Shown: positions 1 through 6,406 of the stretch, piece by piece
How positions within the stretch are numbered: position 1 is the first letter of the stretch
How the letters are laid out: each line of letters opens with the position of its first letter
Source: JAFDCJ01 sp049669725
GTDB lineage: Bacteria; Desulfobacterota; Desulfobacteria; Desulfobacterales; JAFDCJ01
DNA: 6,580 nucleotides
Direction: 5' to 3'
NCBI GenBank assembly: GCA_049669725.1
Contig: JBATKU010000014.1
Span: 1-6,580, forward strand
The notes under the pieces: model-generated
What the model was told of the DNA's origin: nothing
The model's input: only the letters and a program-made list of their open reading frames with translations
Databases searched by the model: none
Program-made: the position numbers and the translations under genes

Positions 1-3000
1 GTGGACAGAATTTCCACCCGCTTGATGGAATCAATGCCCAGTTCAGCCTCGATGTCCATGTCCAATCCCAGCATTTCGATTGGATAGCCGGTCAACTGGC
101 TGACAACCGCCAGCATGGTTGCTTCAACAGCCTGCAAAACCTGATCGGGCGGTTGGGTTGCTTCAGGGGCCGAGTCCCGGGTTTCTATAGCCTGCGCATA
201 GCCATTGGCCGCTGTTTCCGGTGACTTTTCTCCGGCAGGAATGATCGGCGCGACCAGCGGATTAGAAATTATTGGCGGGCTCACTCGGCCGTTAATATCG
301 TCGAAATTTATCGGCGCGCTGACCATTTCTTGAGCCGGGGATTTCTGGTGGGCGTCATTGCCCGACGGCCGGGGGGAAACCGGCTGCAACGGTTCGGATG
401 TAAGGCCCAAAGAGTGTTCTGCCAGGCGCTGGGTATTTTGCATCATTGTCTGCAGTGAGCGGTTGGCCTCTGTTTGGGCTTCTAAAAATTTCTGGTGGGC
501 GGCAGCTGTCTGGGATTGAAGATGTTGCATTGACTTCAATCCTTCCTGAACCACCTTCAAGGCATCCAGAATAAATCCTGATTGTTTGTTGTTATCTATG
601 CTCATCTTGCTGTTAGGCTCGTTTGGTCGTTTGGATGGTTTAGATCGCTGGGATCGTTGTTGTGGTAGAGTTTGCAGCGTTCTCTGTCCTCGGCCTGCCG
701 CGTCGAAGCCGTCAGTCGAAGACGGGTCTTCGGTCCTCTGTCTTCGGTCCTCTGTAATCTGTCCACTACCTGTCGAAATTCCACATTCCTCATTCCGCAT
801 TCCGCATTCCAATGTATCTGCCTTTTGTCTCCGGCCTTCTGTTTTCTGACTTCTGTCCTCTGCCCTTTGTTCCCTGAAATTCGTGCCGCTCAAAAGAACA
901 TTCATACGGGATTTTCGAACGGTTGCCCCCGTGTTTTCCCATTGGGGCAATGCTACCGGATATCCCAAAGATGCAAGGCGGCCCAACAGCCTGGCCAGAT
1001 CGGCGACCCCGTATTTTTTCCCGGCTGAAGCATCCAGTGCCCAGGCATTGATGTCCCGATCCTGCAGGGTGGCAGAAATCAGTCCGGTCAGGACCGACTT
1101 GGGGCCGATCTCCACAAACGTTCGTACGCCGGTATCATACAAATTTTTTATCTCACTGACAAAATCCACCGGCTGGGTTAAATGGTTGCCTAACAGAGAC
1201 CTTGTTTGGCTTGCATCGGCGGGGTACGCTTTGCCGGTGGTATTTGAAAATACGCTGACGTCCGTCGGATTTACCGCTATCTTATTAAGAGCACGATGAA
1301 AGGGAGGGGCGGCTGTTTTTACCTGATCACTGTGAAACGCGGCCGCAACCGGCAGGCGAATGGCATTAATTTTATTTTGTCGGCATATTTTTCCGATTTC
1401 AAGAATAGCCGCGGTCGGCCCGGATAAAACGCCCTGGACGGGGCTGTTGCGATTGGCCAGAACAACTTCGGAGCTTGAATTTTCTAACATATTTTCGAGG
1501 TCATCCAGGGGTGCCTGAACCGCCAGCATGGCGCCGTCCGGTGGGTCCTGGTTTCCGCCGGCTTCAGCCATGAGACGGCCCCGCTTAATCGCAAGTTCCA
1601 GCAAAGCATCTTCATCGATCCAGCCGGCGGCGCACAGGGCCGTTAATTCTCCGAAACTGTGTCCGCAGGCGGCATCGGGGCTGACATCAAAACTTCGCAA
1701 AACATTTAGCATCGCCAGGCTTATGGCGCCGATCGCCGGCTGGGCAATGTCGGTTTTACGTAAATTTGCTTCCTGCTGTCTGCGGTCTTGTTCCCCGGAA
1801 GTTGTCTGTGGAAAAATCAGATCGCTGAGGAGATCCTCATCGTCAAAGAATTTATTGGCCCTTTCCAGAATTTGCATGGCCTGAGGGAATGTGCAAACCA
1901 CATCACGTCCCATATTCAGGTACTGGCTTCCCTGACCGGGGAAGACAAAGGCCAGTTTGCCGGGTATTTCAGGACCACCGAAGAAGATATTTTCTGAAAT
2001 TATTTTATCACCAACATCTCCGGAATCCAATACCCCCAGAGCGCGGTCTAAAAGATCAGATAGCTCCGATTCCTGATCGCAGACAATCAGGAGCCGGTAG
2101 GGATGTGCAGCTGAAAAGCGCCTTCTTGATTCAGCCGCTTTGATACCAGGTTCTCGATGGGAAATACTTCGGGCAACCTCATCTTTATAGTTCCTGACTT
2201 GACGAGCGAGTTTACCAATGTTGTCGGCTGAAAAAGCAATAATATCAACACTTCCGTCCCAGGATATTTCTGATTTCTCAGGATGATATTCTTCAAGAAC
2301 GACATGAAAATTGCTGCCGCCAAAACCAAAGGCACTAATCCCGGCCCGGCGGGGATTACCGTTAGGCAAAAACCAGGGTCGGGTCCTGGTGTTCAGGTAA
2401 AAATGACTGTTATCGATGTCTAACGTGGGATCCGGGGTTTCGGCCTTCAAAGTGGGAGGCAGCACTTTGTGATAAAGGCTCAGAGCCGATTTGATCAATC
2501 CCGCGGCGCCGGCCGAAGCTTTGGTGTGACCGATCATGGATTTGACCGAACCCAGGGCGCTTTTGTGGCCGTTGGCGCCGAATTCCCCAAAAACTGTGTT
2601 AAGCGCTTCAAATTCGACTTTGTCGCCCACCCGGGTCCCCGTGCCGTGGGCCTCAATGAGCCCGATGGTGGCAGGATTGATGCCGGCGTCTTCATAGGCT
2701 GATCTCAGCGCTTTGGCCTGTCCTTCCGCTCTCGGTGAGTAGATACTCTGCGATTTTCCATCACTTGAAGAACCCAGGCCCTTGATGACGGCATAAATCC
2801 TGTTGCTATCTTTTTGAGCATCTTCAAGGCGCTTTAATACCAGGATCCCGATGCCCTCTCCAAGTACGGTTCCGTCGGCGTCCTTTGAAAACGGCCGGGC
2901 GTCGCCGGTGGCGGACAGCGCCTGGGTTTTGGCAAAACACATATGCATAAAAATATCATTTAAGGTATCCACACCGCCGGTAACCACCATATCGCTTCGG

Positions 3001-3668
3001 CCGGCTTGCAGTTCGAGAATGGCCAGATTGATGGCACTCATAGAGCTGGCGCAGGCAGCGTCCACCACGCAATTGGTGCCCCTCAAATCCAGACGATTGC
3101 TTATTCGGCCGGCGACCACATTGCCCAGAAGGCCTGGAAAGGAGTTTTCCTGCCAGGGGGTATAAGAATCCGAAATTCGTTGAATGACCTCTTCGGTTTT
3201 AGCCGGATCAATCGCAGAATCTTCAAGCGCTTTGCGCCATTTGGGGTGGCCGAGCCTTGAACTTAAAGGGATAACCAGCTCCTGGGTTCCGGTAACCCCG
3301 AGGATGACGGAGGTACGATCCCGATCAAAGTTTTGATCTTCACCGTATCCGCAGTCCTCCAGTGCCATCTTGGCGGCCAATAATCCCAGTAACTGGGAGG
3401 TATCCGTTGCTTCCAAAGATGCAGGCGGAATACCGAATTCTGAAGGATCAAATGAGACGGGTGATAGAAAGCCGCCCCGCTTACAATGCACGTGATCCGG
3501 GATTTTGGGATCAGCGTCAAAATATTCAGACGGTGACCAATGGGACTCGGGGATATCGGTGATGGCGTCTTTGCCGTGGTACAGCAATTGCCAGTAGTCT
3601 TTGAGATCAAGGGATTTAGGGAACAGACATCCCATTCCGACAATGGCTACAGGATTTTTATCAGGCAT
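1..3668 (-). CDS. pfaA-like: PfaA-like polyunsaturated fatty acid/polyketide synthase, KS-AT-ACP part (3' end outside window)
   Basis: This is the N-terminal about 1222 residues of an iterative type I synthase, probably cytosolic, that condenses malonyl-derived units into a lipid or polyketide chain. I translated it as one uninterrupted frame. The ketosynthase spans about residues 5-455: start VAIVGMGCLFP, nucleophile Cys206 in DAACASS, His341 in EAHGTGT, His381 in GHTKASAG, and the closing FGFGGSNFH near 450. The acyltransferase spans about 565-860: GQGSQ at 578, Ser671 in GHSFGE, and His779 in AAFHS, whose FH pair fits malonyl specificity. All catalytic residues are present. Residues 932-1020 are a repeat-encoded linker, about 1030-1085 a Gln/Ala/Leu-rich helical segment, and about 1086-1170 a Pro/Ala-rich linker. 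The first ACP begins near 1173, with its phosphopantetheine Ser1214 in LGIDSIKR. Family members continue with more ACPs and a ketoreductase, which are not visible here. The start at 3668 is chosen because AAAGGA lies 10 nt upstream; an in-frame ATG at 3689 lacks a ribosome site. The product cannot be named from this part. Confidence 0.93.
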   Translation of the reverse strand, partial: MPDKNPVAIVGMGCLFPKSLDLKDYWQLLYHGKDAITDIPESHWSPSEYFDADPKIPDHVHCKRGGFLSPVSFDPSEFGIPPASLEATDTSQLLGLLAAKMALEDCGYGEDQNFDRDRTSVILGVTGTQELVIPLSSRLGHPKWRKALEDSAIDPAKTEEVIQRISDSYTPWQENSFPGLLGNVVAGRISNRLDLRGTNCVVDAACASSMSAINLAILELQAGRSDMVVTGGVDTLNDIFMHMCFAKTQALSATGDARPFSKDADGTVLGEGIGILVLKRLEDAQKDSNRIYAVIKGLGSSSDGKSQSIYSPRAEGQAKALRSAYEDAGINPATIGLIEAHGTGTRVGDKVEFEALNTVFGEFGANGHKSALGSVKSMIGHTKASAGAAGLIKSALSLYHKVLPPTLKAETPDPTLDIDNSHFYLNTRTRPWFLPNGNPRRAGISAFGFGGSNFHVVLEEYHPEKSEISWDGSVDIIAFSADNIGKLARQVRNYKDEVARSISHREPGIKAAESRRRFSAAHPYRLLIVCDQESELSDLLDRALGVLDSGDVGDKIISENIFFGGPEIPGKLAFVFPGQGSQYLNMGRDVVCTFPQAMQILERANKFFDDEDLLSDLIFPQTTSGEQDRRQQEANLRKTDIAQPAIGAISLAMLNVLRSFDVSPDAACGHSFGELTALCAAGWIDEDALLELAIKRGRLMAEAGGNQDPPDGAMLAVQAPLDDLENMLENSSSEVVLANRNSPVQGVLSGPTAAILEIGKICRQNKINAIRLPVAAAFHSDQVKTAAPPFHRALNKIAVNPTDVSVFSNTTGKAYPADASQTRSLLGNHLTQPVDFVSEIKNLYDTGVRTFVEIGPKSVLTGLISATLQDRDINAWALDASAGKKYGVADLARLLGRLASLGYPVALPQWENTGATVRKSRMNVLLSGTNFREQRAEDRSQKTEGRRQKADTLECGMRNEECGISTGSGQITEDRRQRTEDPSSTDGFDAAGRGQRTLQTLPQQRSQRSKPSKRPNEPNSKMSIDNNKQSGFILDALKVVQEGLKSMQHLQSQTAAAHQKFLEAQTEANRSLQTMMQNTQRLAEHSLGLTSEPLQPVSPRPSGNDAHQKSPAQEMVSAPINFDDINGRVSPPIISNPLVAPIIPAGEKSPETAANGYAQAIETRDSAPEATQPPDQVLQAVEATMLAVVSQLTGYPIEMLGLDMDIEAELGIDSIKRVEILS
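619..664 (-). repeat. Degenerate 9-bp tandem repeat inside the synthase gene
   Basis: About five imperfect units close to CGTTTGGAT (plus strand) follow one another, the first one base short. Because nine is a multiple of three, the coding strand turns the array into a three-residue pattern rich in Ser, Lys, Arg, Pro, Gln and Asn, at residues about 1002-1017. It lies directly before the helical segment that starts near Met1022. Units vary at several positions, so this is an old or diverged array rather than a fresh expansion. Confidence 0.8.
684..760 (-). repeat. Heptamer repeat cluster A, with an exact 14-bp tandem duplication
   Basis: Units near CTGTCCT (plus strand) occur at 684-697 and again at 726-760, separated by about 28 bp of non-periodic sequence. 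Within it, 726-739 and 740-753 are identical 14-mers, each made of two heptamers. On the coding strand a seven-base unit cycles through all three frames, giving a seven-residue pattern of the TEDRRQR kind (residues about 972-978). None of the units creates a stop in the gene's frame. Confidence 0.88.
778..812 (-). repeat. Heptamer repeat cluster B (ATTCCGC family)
   Basis: Five consecutive heptamers of the form ATTCCNN fill exactly 35 bp, and two neighbours (792-805) are identical ATTCCGC. The sequence family differs from that of the flanking heptamers, although the unit length is the same. On the coding strand it encodes the ECGMRNEECGI stretch at residues 954-964, which places two cysteines in an otherwise Cys-poor linker. 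Confidence 0.88.
818..876 (-). repeat. Heptamer repeat cluster C (CTGTCCT family, eight units)
   Basis: Eight consecutive degenerate heptamers plus a partial ninth run without a break in phase. They belong to the same family as cluster A (plus-strand consensus about CTGTCCT). The coding strand gives a charged pattern (AEDRSQK, TEGRRQK) at residues about 932-951. The array begins immediately after the conserved-looking post-acyltransferase segment that ends in SGTNF, so it marks the upstream boundary of the foreign-looking linker. Confidence 0.88.
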
Positions 3669-3678
3669 ACAAAAGGTG

Positions 3679-3684
3679 TCCTTT
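3679..3684 (-). promoter_or_regulatory. Ribosome binding site of the synthase gene
   Basis: AAAGGA lies 10 nt before the ATG at 3668-3666. It decides between this start and the in-frame ATG at 3689-3687, which overlaps no purine-rich site and would add only seven residues before the conserved KS beginning. Confidence 0.6.
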
Positions 3685-3791
3685 AACATTCGACATCAAT
3701 AGAACTAACTGCGTATGATTGTAAATTTTGGAATAATCACTTCTCGGCCGGTTTTTGTTCGGTAAACCAGGCGGGGCAGTTTTGATCATCT

Positions 3792-3820
3792 AATATAATA
3801 TTAATCCACATTAATTTCAA
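3792..3820 (-). promoter_or_regulatory. Candidate sigma-70 promoter for the synthase gene
   Basis: TTGAAA (3820-3815) and TATATT (3797-3792) are separated by exactly 17 bp in an AT-rich stretch. Transcription would start near 3785, giving an untranslated leader of about 115 nt. The assignment rests on consensus match and spacing only. Confidence 0.5.
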
Positions 3821-3842
3821 GGTTTTGCTGTAAAATAATTAG

Positions 3843-3858
3843 TTGATATATTGATATA
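3843..3858. repeat. Perfect direct repeat of TTGATATA
   Basis: Two abutting identical octamers overlap the -35 part of the candidate regulator promoter. Such pairs can be binding half-sites, but chance is possible in AT-rich DNA. Confidence 0.5.
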
Positions 3859-3871
3859 ACAAGTATACAAT
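3843..3871 (+). promoter_or_regulatory. Candidate sigma-70 promoter for the MerR-like regulator
   Basis: TTGATA (3843-3848) and TACAAT (3866-3871) are 17 bp apart, so transcription would start near 3878, about 128 nt before the ATG. The -35 box of the opposing synthase promoter ends only about 23 bp away, so one bound protein could affect both. Support is consensus and spacing only. Confidence 0.45.
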
Positions 3872-3885
3872 CCATCAAAGTATAC
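3861..3885. repeat. Paired AAGTATAC sites, possible operator
   Basis: Identical octamers at 3861-3868 and 3878-3885, 17 bp start to start, each contain the palindrome GTATAC. They bracket the -10 box and expected start point of the regulator's candidate promoter, the usual position for a repressor site. Autoregulation by the adjacent regulator is inferred, not shown. Confidence 0.4.
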
Positions 3886-4005
3886 GTATCATCATCGGTG
3901 GTCATCAGTGTTATCCTATTTTTCCAGGTGATTCAAAGTGCTTACAATTTGTTGATCCGTCTCTGCGCCCAGCTAAAAAAAGAGAAAGGTTAATCTTCTG
4001 ATATT

Positions 4006-4569
4006 ATGATCAAATTCTTTACCAACCAGGAACTCTCACAAAAGCTTAATATTAGACTGGCCCGGTGGAAACGGTGGTCCCGGGAATTTTTACCGCCGGA
4101 TCCACTGGGTGGTTTACAGTCGGGTTATGCGCGGCAATACAATCCCGATGAAGCGTTTACCGTTTTTCTGGGGGGATATCTGGTGGCGGATCTGAAGTTT
4201 ACGATACCGGAGGCCAGACTAATCCTGCACGATTTGCACAACTGGCTGATAGAGCATAAGTTTTATTTCGATTATACCGGGAGTGCCCAATCAATAAAAG
4301 ATGACAGCTTCACCATTCAATATTATCAAATTGCGATTTGCCGGCACGCGGATGTTGACACCGGTGATTCAGGATTTTTTTATTATACAAAAGGCGTCAT
4401 CGCGGATGAATTGATAGATGCCGACAGCAATCCTGTGGGTCAGATGCGCTTTATTGAGTCATCCATTTATGCTGGAAAAACTGCAACGCCAATCAATGCG
4501 GCCGCCGGCTTTCGCGTTTTAAATATCACTATCCTTCGTAAAAGATTTTTAAACTTCCTCTTCCAGTAA
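4006..4569 (+). CDS. MerR-like DNA-binding protein, uncharacterised effector domain
   Basis: This 187-residue protein probably regulates the lipid locus. Residues 4-28 (FTNQELSQKLNIRLARWKRW and following) look like the first helix-turn-helix of the MerR type. Residues 41-76 (YARQYNPDEA, then a hydrophobic helix and FTIPEARLIL) match the second, winged part of that fold. The linker helices are shorter than in classical MerR proteins, and the cysteine-containing metal-binding loop is absent. Residues about 85-155 are rich in alternating aromatic and hydrophobic residues, suggesting a beta-rich ligand or dimerisation domain that I do not recognise. The C-terminus (173-187) is basic and hydrophobic. 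ATG at 4006 is the only ATG start available, because an in-frame TAA lies at 3991; a purine-rich GAAAGG ends about 16 nt upstream, a rather long spacing. The gene is divergent from the synthase and converges on pfaD with a 21-bp overlap. Confidence 0.75.
   Translation: MIKFFTNQELSQKLNIRLARWKRWSREFLPPDPLGGLQSGYARQYNPDEAFTVFLGGYLVADLKFTIPEARLILHDLHNWLIEHKFYFDYTGSAQSIKDDSFTIQYYQIAICRHADVDTGDSGFFYYTKGVIADELIDADSNPVGQMRFIESSIYAGKTATPINAAAGFRVLNITILRKRFLNFLFQ
4549..4569. other. Tail-to-tail coding overlap of regulator and pfaD
   Basis: The stop of the plus-strand regulator (4567-4569) lies inside the last codons of pfaD, and the stop of pfaD (4551-4549) lies inside the regulator. The shared 21 bp encode the basic/hydrophobic end of one protein and the Glu-rich end (LLEEEV) of the other. 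There is no room for a terminator between the genes, so converging transcripts must overlap. Confidence 0.85.
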
Positions 4570-6204
4570 TTGCAAAATTTTCGGCAGCTTAAGCGGATAA
4601 AATCTTTTTACCCCGGCGGGCAGGGAAATCCCCTGCTGTCGCAGCCAATTTACCCGAGTGGCGGCGGCCGCCCCCAACATCAGGTTCATGGCGACGGTTA
4701 CGGTTCTTCGATTTTCCCATTTTTCAAGAAAGGTGCCTTTTACCCAATGGTTAAAGGCGCCAATGGCAGGGCCGCACCATATTTGATAGTCAATCTTGCG
4801 GGCCTGGTCACCGGCATTGGCCCAGTTCGAGGAGCGTCCAAGGTAAGATCGAAATACGAGGGCCATTTTGTGCTTGGGTTTTTTCTCGGCAATATCGATT
4901 TGCCTGGGATCGTGCCGGGCGAAAAATTGTTGGGTCTGCTCCCATTCGTCGTCAAAACTGCATCTGAAAAAATCCCGTTCAAGAATTTCACGCTGATCGG
5001 GGGATATCTCTTCATAGCTGTTATAGCGGGTAAAAAGCTCATATAGTTTGCCCGCCCGCTGAGGAAACATGGTGCCCCGTTTTAACACCTGTACTTTAAC
5101 GCCCAGTTCAAACATGTCGGCTGCAGGCGCCATGGTGACGTCTGCCTGGTCGGCTTCGGCGAGCATCTGGCGGACCGTGTCGGATGTGCCGGCCTCCACG
5201 CAGGATTGATTTACCGAACCGGTAAGTACATAAGCCGCACCCATTGCAAAGGCTGCAGCGGTTGAATCCGGTGTGGCGATCCCGCCGGCAAGCCCGACCC
5301 GCGCAGGGTTCCGATAATCGTTGCGGGTTGATATTTCATCGCGCAGAGCGAGCATGGTGGGCAGCAGGGTTAAGGCCGGCCGGTTGTCCGTGTGCCCGCC
5401 GGAATCAGCTTCGGCCGTCAAATCATCGGCCATCGGAATTTCAGCGGCCAAGGCAGCCTGGTCCTCAGAAATCAGGTTGTGTTCGATCAGTTGCCTTAAA
5501 TATTTTTCCGGTGGCGGTTCCAGGAATTTTCGGGCCACCTCAACCCGTGATACTTTGGCAATGATTTTGTTAGGGCAAACCACGTTTCCGTTGCTATCCC
5601 GGTGCAGGTTGTTGACCCGGTAATAAACCAGCGGTAGCGTAAGCCCCAGATAAGCCGAGGCGCTGACCAGCTTAACCCCGTGTCTGAGGTAAAGATCGAC
5701 GGTGGTGGATTCAAGTTTGGGATTCGTAGGGCTGTGAATCAGGTTGAACCCGAAGGGAAGCGCGCCCATCCGTTGTTTCAACGCCTTAATGGCGGCTTCA
5801 ATTTGATCGGGTAGAAGACCGGCGGCACCGAAGAATCCGATCATTCCGGCGCGACCGATTTCTGCGACCATTTCAACGGAAGTAATACCGTTGGCCATGG
5901 CACCGGCAATGTAAGCGTAACGGAGATTGTGAGTTTTTTTAAAGGCCGGATCACCCAGATTCCGAGGATGCAATGCGGGAGCATATCCTATCAGCGGCAA
6001 CCCACCCGATCCGGACGGCCTGACACTGCCAAGGGTGATGGTGCCGTCCTGGGCGATGGCCGTCCGTCCGTCGAGGTTAACAATGTATATAGGCCGGGTA
6101 ACCCGGAGAAGGGCCTTCTGAAAGGCGATGTCATCAGATTGCGGCTGTTTTTGTTCCGGTTGCCACCAGCCCTGCAAGTTTCCACCTGAATTTTGTGAGT
6201 GCAC
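4549..6204 (-). CDS. pfaD: PfaD-type trans-acting enoyl reductase (FMN-dependent)
   Basis: This 551-residue protein is a nitronate-monooxygenase-like TIM-barrel flavoenzyme. In Pfa systems it reduces the enoyl double bond of the chain carried on the synthase ACPs, in the cytosol. The family signature is clear: GYAPALHPRNLGDPAF (73-88) then YIAGAMANGI (98-107); GFFGAAGL (123-130); FNLIHSP (153-159); GGHTDNRP (269-276), which contains the conserved histidine of the flavin pocket; RVGLAGGIATP (302-312) and VLTGSVNQSCVEAGTS (326-341), expected to hold the FMN phosphate; and the C-terminal YQIWCGPAIGAFN (473-485). Length is normal for the family and no key motif is missing. Translation starts at GTG (6204-6202); the next in-frame ATG would remove the N-terminal signature, and AGGA lies 10 nt upstream. 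The gene stands alone, upstream of the synthase and separated from it by the opposing regulator, instead of following pfaC as in classical pfaABCD clusters. Confidence 0.95.
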   Translation of the reverse strand: MHSQNSGGNLQGWWQPEQKQPQSDDIAFQKALLRVTRPIYIVNLDGRTAIAQDGTITLGSVRPSGSGGLPLIGYAPALHPRNLGDPAFKKTHNLRYAYIAGAMANGITSVEMVAEIGRAGMIGFFGAAGLLPDQIEAAIKALKQRMGALPFGFNLIHSPTNPKLESTTVDLYLRHGVKLVSASAYLGLTLPLVYYRVNNLHRDSNGNVVCPNKIIAKVSRVEVARKFLEPPPEKYLRQLIEHNLISEDQAALAAEIPMADDLTAEADSGGHTDNRPALTLLPTMLALRDEISTRNDYRNPARVGLAGGIATPDSTAAAFAMGAAYVLTGSVNQSCVEAGTSDTVRQMLAEADQADVTMAPAADMFELGVKVQVLKRGTMFPQRAGKLYELFTRYNSYEEISPDQREILERDFFRCSFDDEWEQTQQFFARHDPRQIDIAEKKPKHKMALVFRSYLGRSSNWANAGDQARKIDYQIWCGPAIGAFNHWVKGTFLEKWENRRTVTVAMNLMLGAAAATRVNWLRQQGISLPAGVKRFYPLKLPKILQLLEEEV

Positions 6205-6214
6205 GATTAATTAT

Positions 6215-6218
6215 TCCT
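6215..6218 (-). promoter_or_regulatory. Ribosome binding site supporting the GTG start of pfaD
   Basis: AGGA ends 10 nt before the GTG at 6204-6202. No ATG start is available at this end of the frame, so this site decides the start. Confidence 0.55.
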
Positions 6219-6270
6219 GAATGCTTTAATTGATCGATTTAGGTTGTTATTTCAGAATGATAAATGATCT

Positions 6271-6299
6271 CATGTAGATGAAAATGTGCTGTCTGTCAA
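6271..6299 (-). promoter_or_regulatory. Candidate sigma-70 promoter for pfaD
   Basis: A perfect TTGACA (6299-6294) is followed after 17 bp by TACATG (6276-6271). Transcription would start near 6264, leaving a leader of about 60 nt. It is the best consensus promoter in the window and indicates that pfaD is transcribed on its own rather than from the recombinase gene upstream. Confidence 0.6.
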
Positions 6300-6406
6300 G
6301 GTGTTATACAACATTAAAATCTCAAATTCCAAGCACCAAAAACGTTTTATATTCAGTCAATTACACTCATGAAAGACCTGCCACTGATGATGCTGTCTTT
6401 GGCGAT

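Larger units (their letters stand above)
3669..4005. other. Divergent intergenic region between synthase and regulator
   Basis: No gene is seen in these 337 bp. The middle part (about 3780-3890) is AT-rich and holds one promoter candidate on each strand, plus two pairs of short direct repeats. The stretch 3686-3785 would be a leader of about 115 nt ahead of the synthase; it is more GC-rich around 3745-3780 and shows only an imperfect GGTTT/AAACC pairing, too weak to call a riboswitch or attenuator. Confidence 0.75.
6205..6406. other. Intergenic region between xerD and pfaD
   Basis: These 202 bp hold the pfaD promoter and ribosome site. A 10-bp palindrome AAAACGTTTT is at 6339-6348, and a 6-bp inverted repeat (6372-6377 with 6395-6400) with a 17-nt loop follows the recombinase stop. 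Neither has a T-tract, so a rho-independent terminator is not supported. No coding sequence is seen. Confidence 0.6.

Noticed and set aside
684..876. CRISPR array
   Set aside because: The repeats are 7 bp units, degenerate and directly adjacent, with no unique spacers of constant length.
619..876. Frameshift or pseudogene break in the synthase at the repeat block
   Set aside because: The KS, AT and ACP active-site codons are all in one frame and no stop occurs between them, so the gene is intact in this sequence.
586..1028. Overlapping plus-strand open frames across the repeat block
   Set aside because: Stop-poor heptamer repeats open several frames on both strands. The translations are low-complexity with no family resemblance, and they oppose a synthase frame with intact catalytic motifs.
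3263..3643. Minus-strand frame of 126 codons near the start of the synthase
   Set aside because: It is an out-of-frame shadow of the ketosynthase; the correct frame carries the KS start motif and runs unbroken to the window edge.
4570..5046. Plus-strand open frame of 158 codons after the regulator
   Set aside because: It lies antisense within pfaD, begins directly after the regulator's stop without a ribosome site, and resembles no family; pfaD fully explains the sequence.
6372..6400. Possible rho-independent terminator after xerD
   Set aside because: The stem AAAGAC/GTCTTT has only six pairs, a 17-nt loop and no following T-run.
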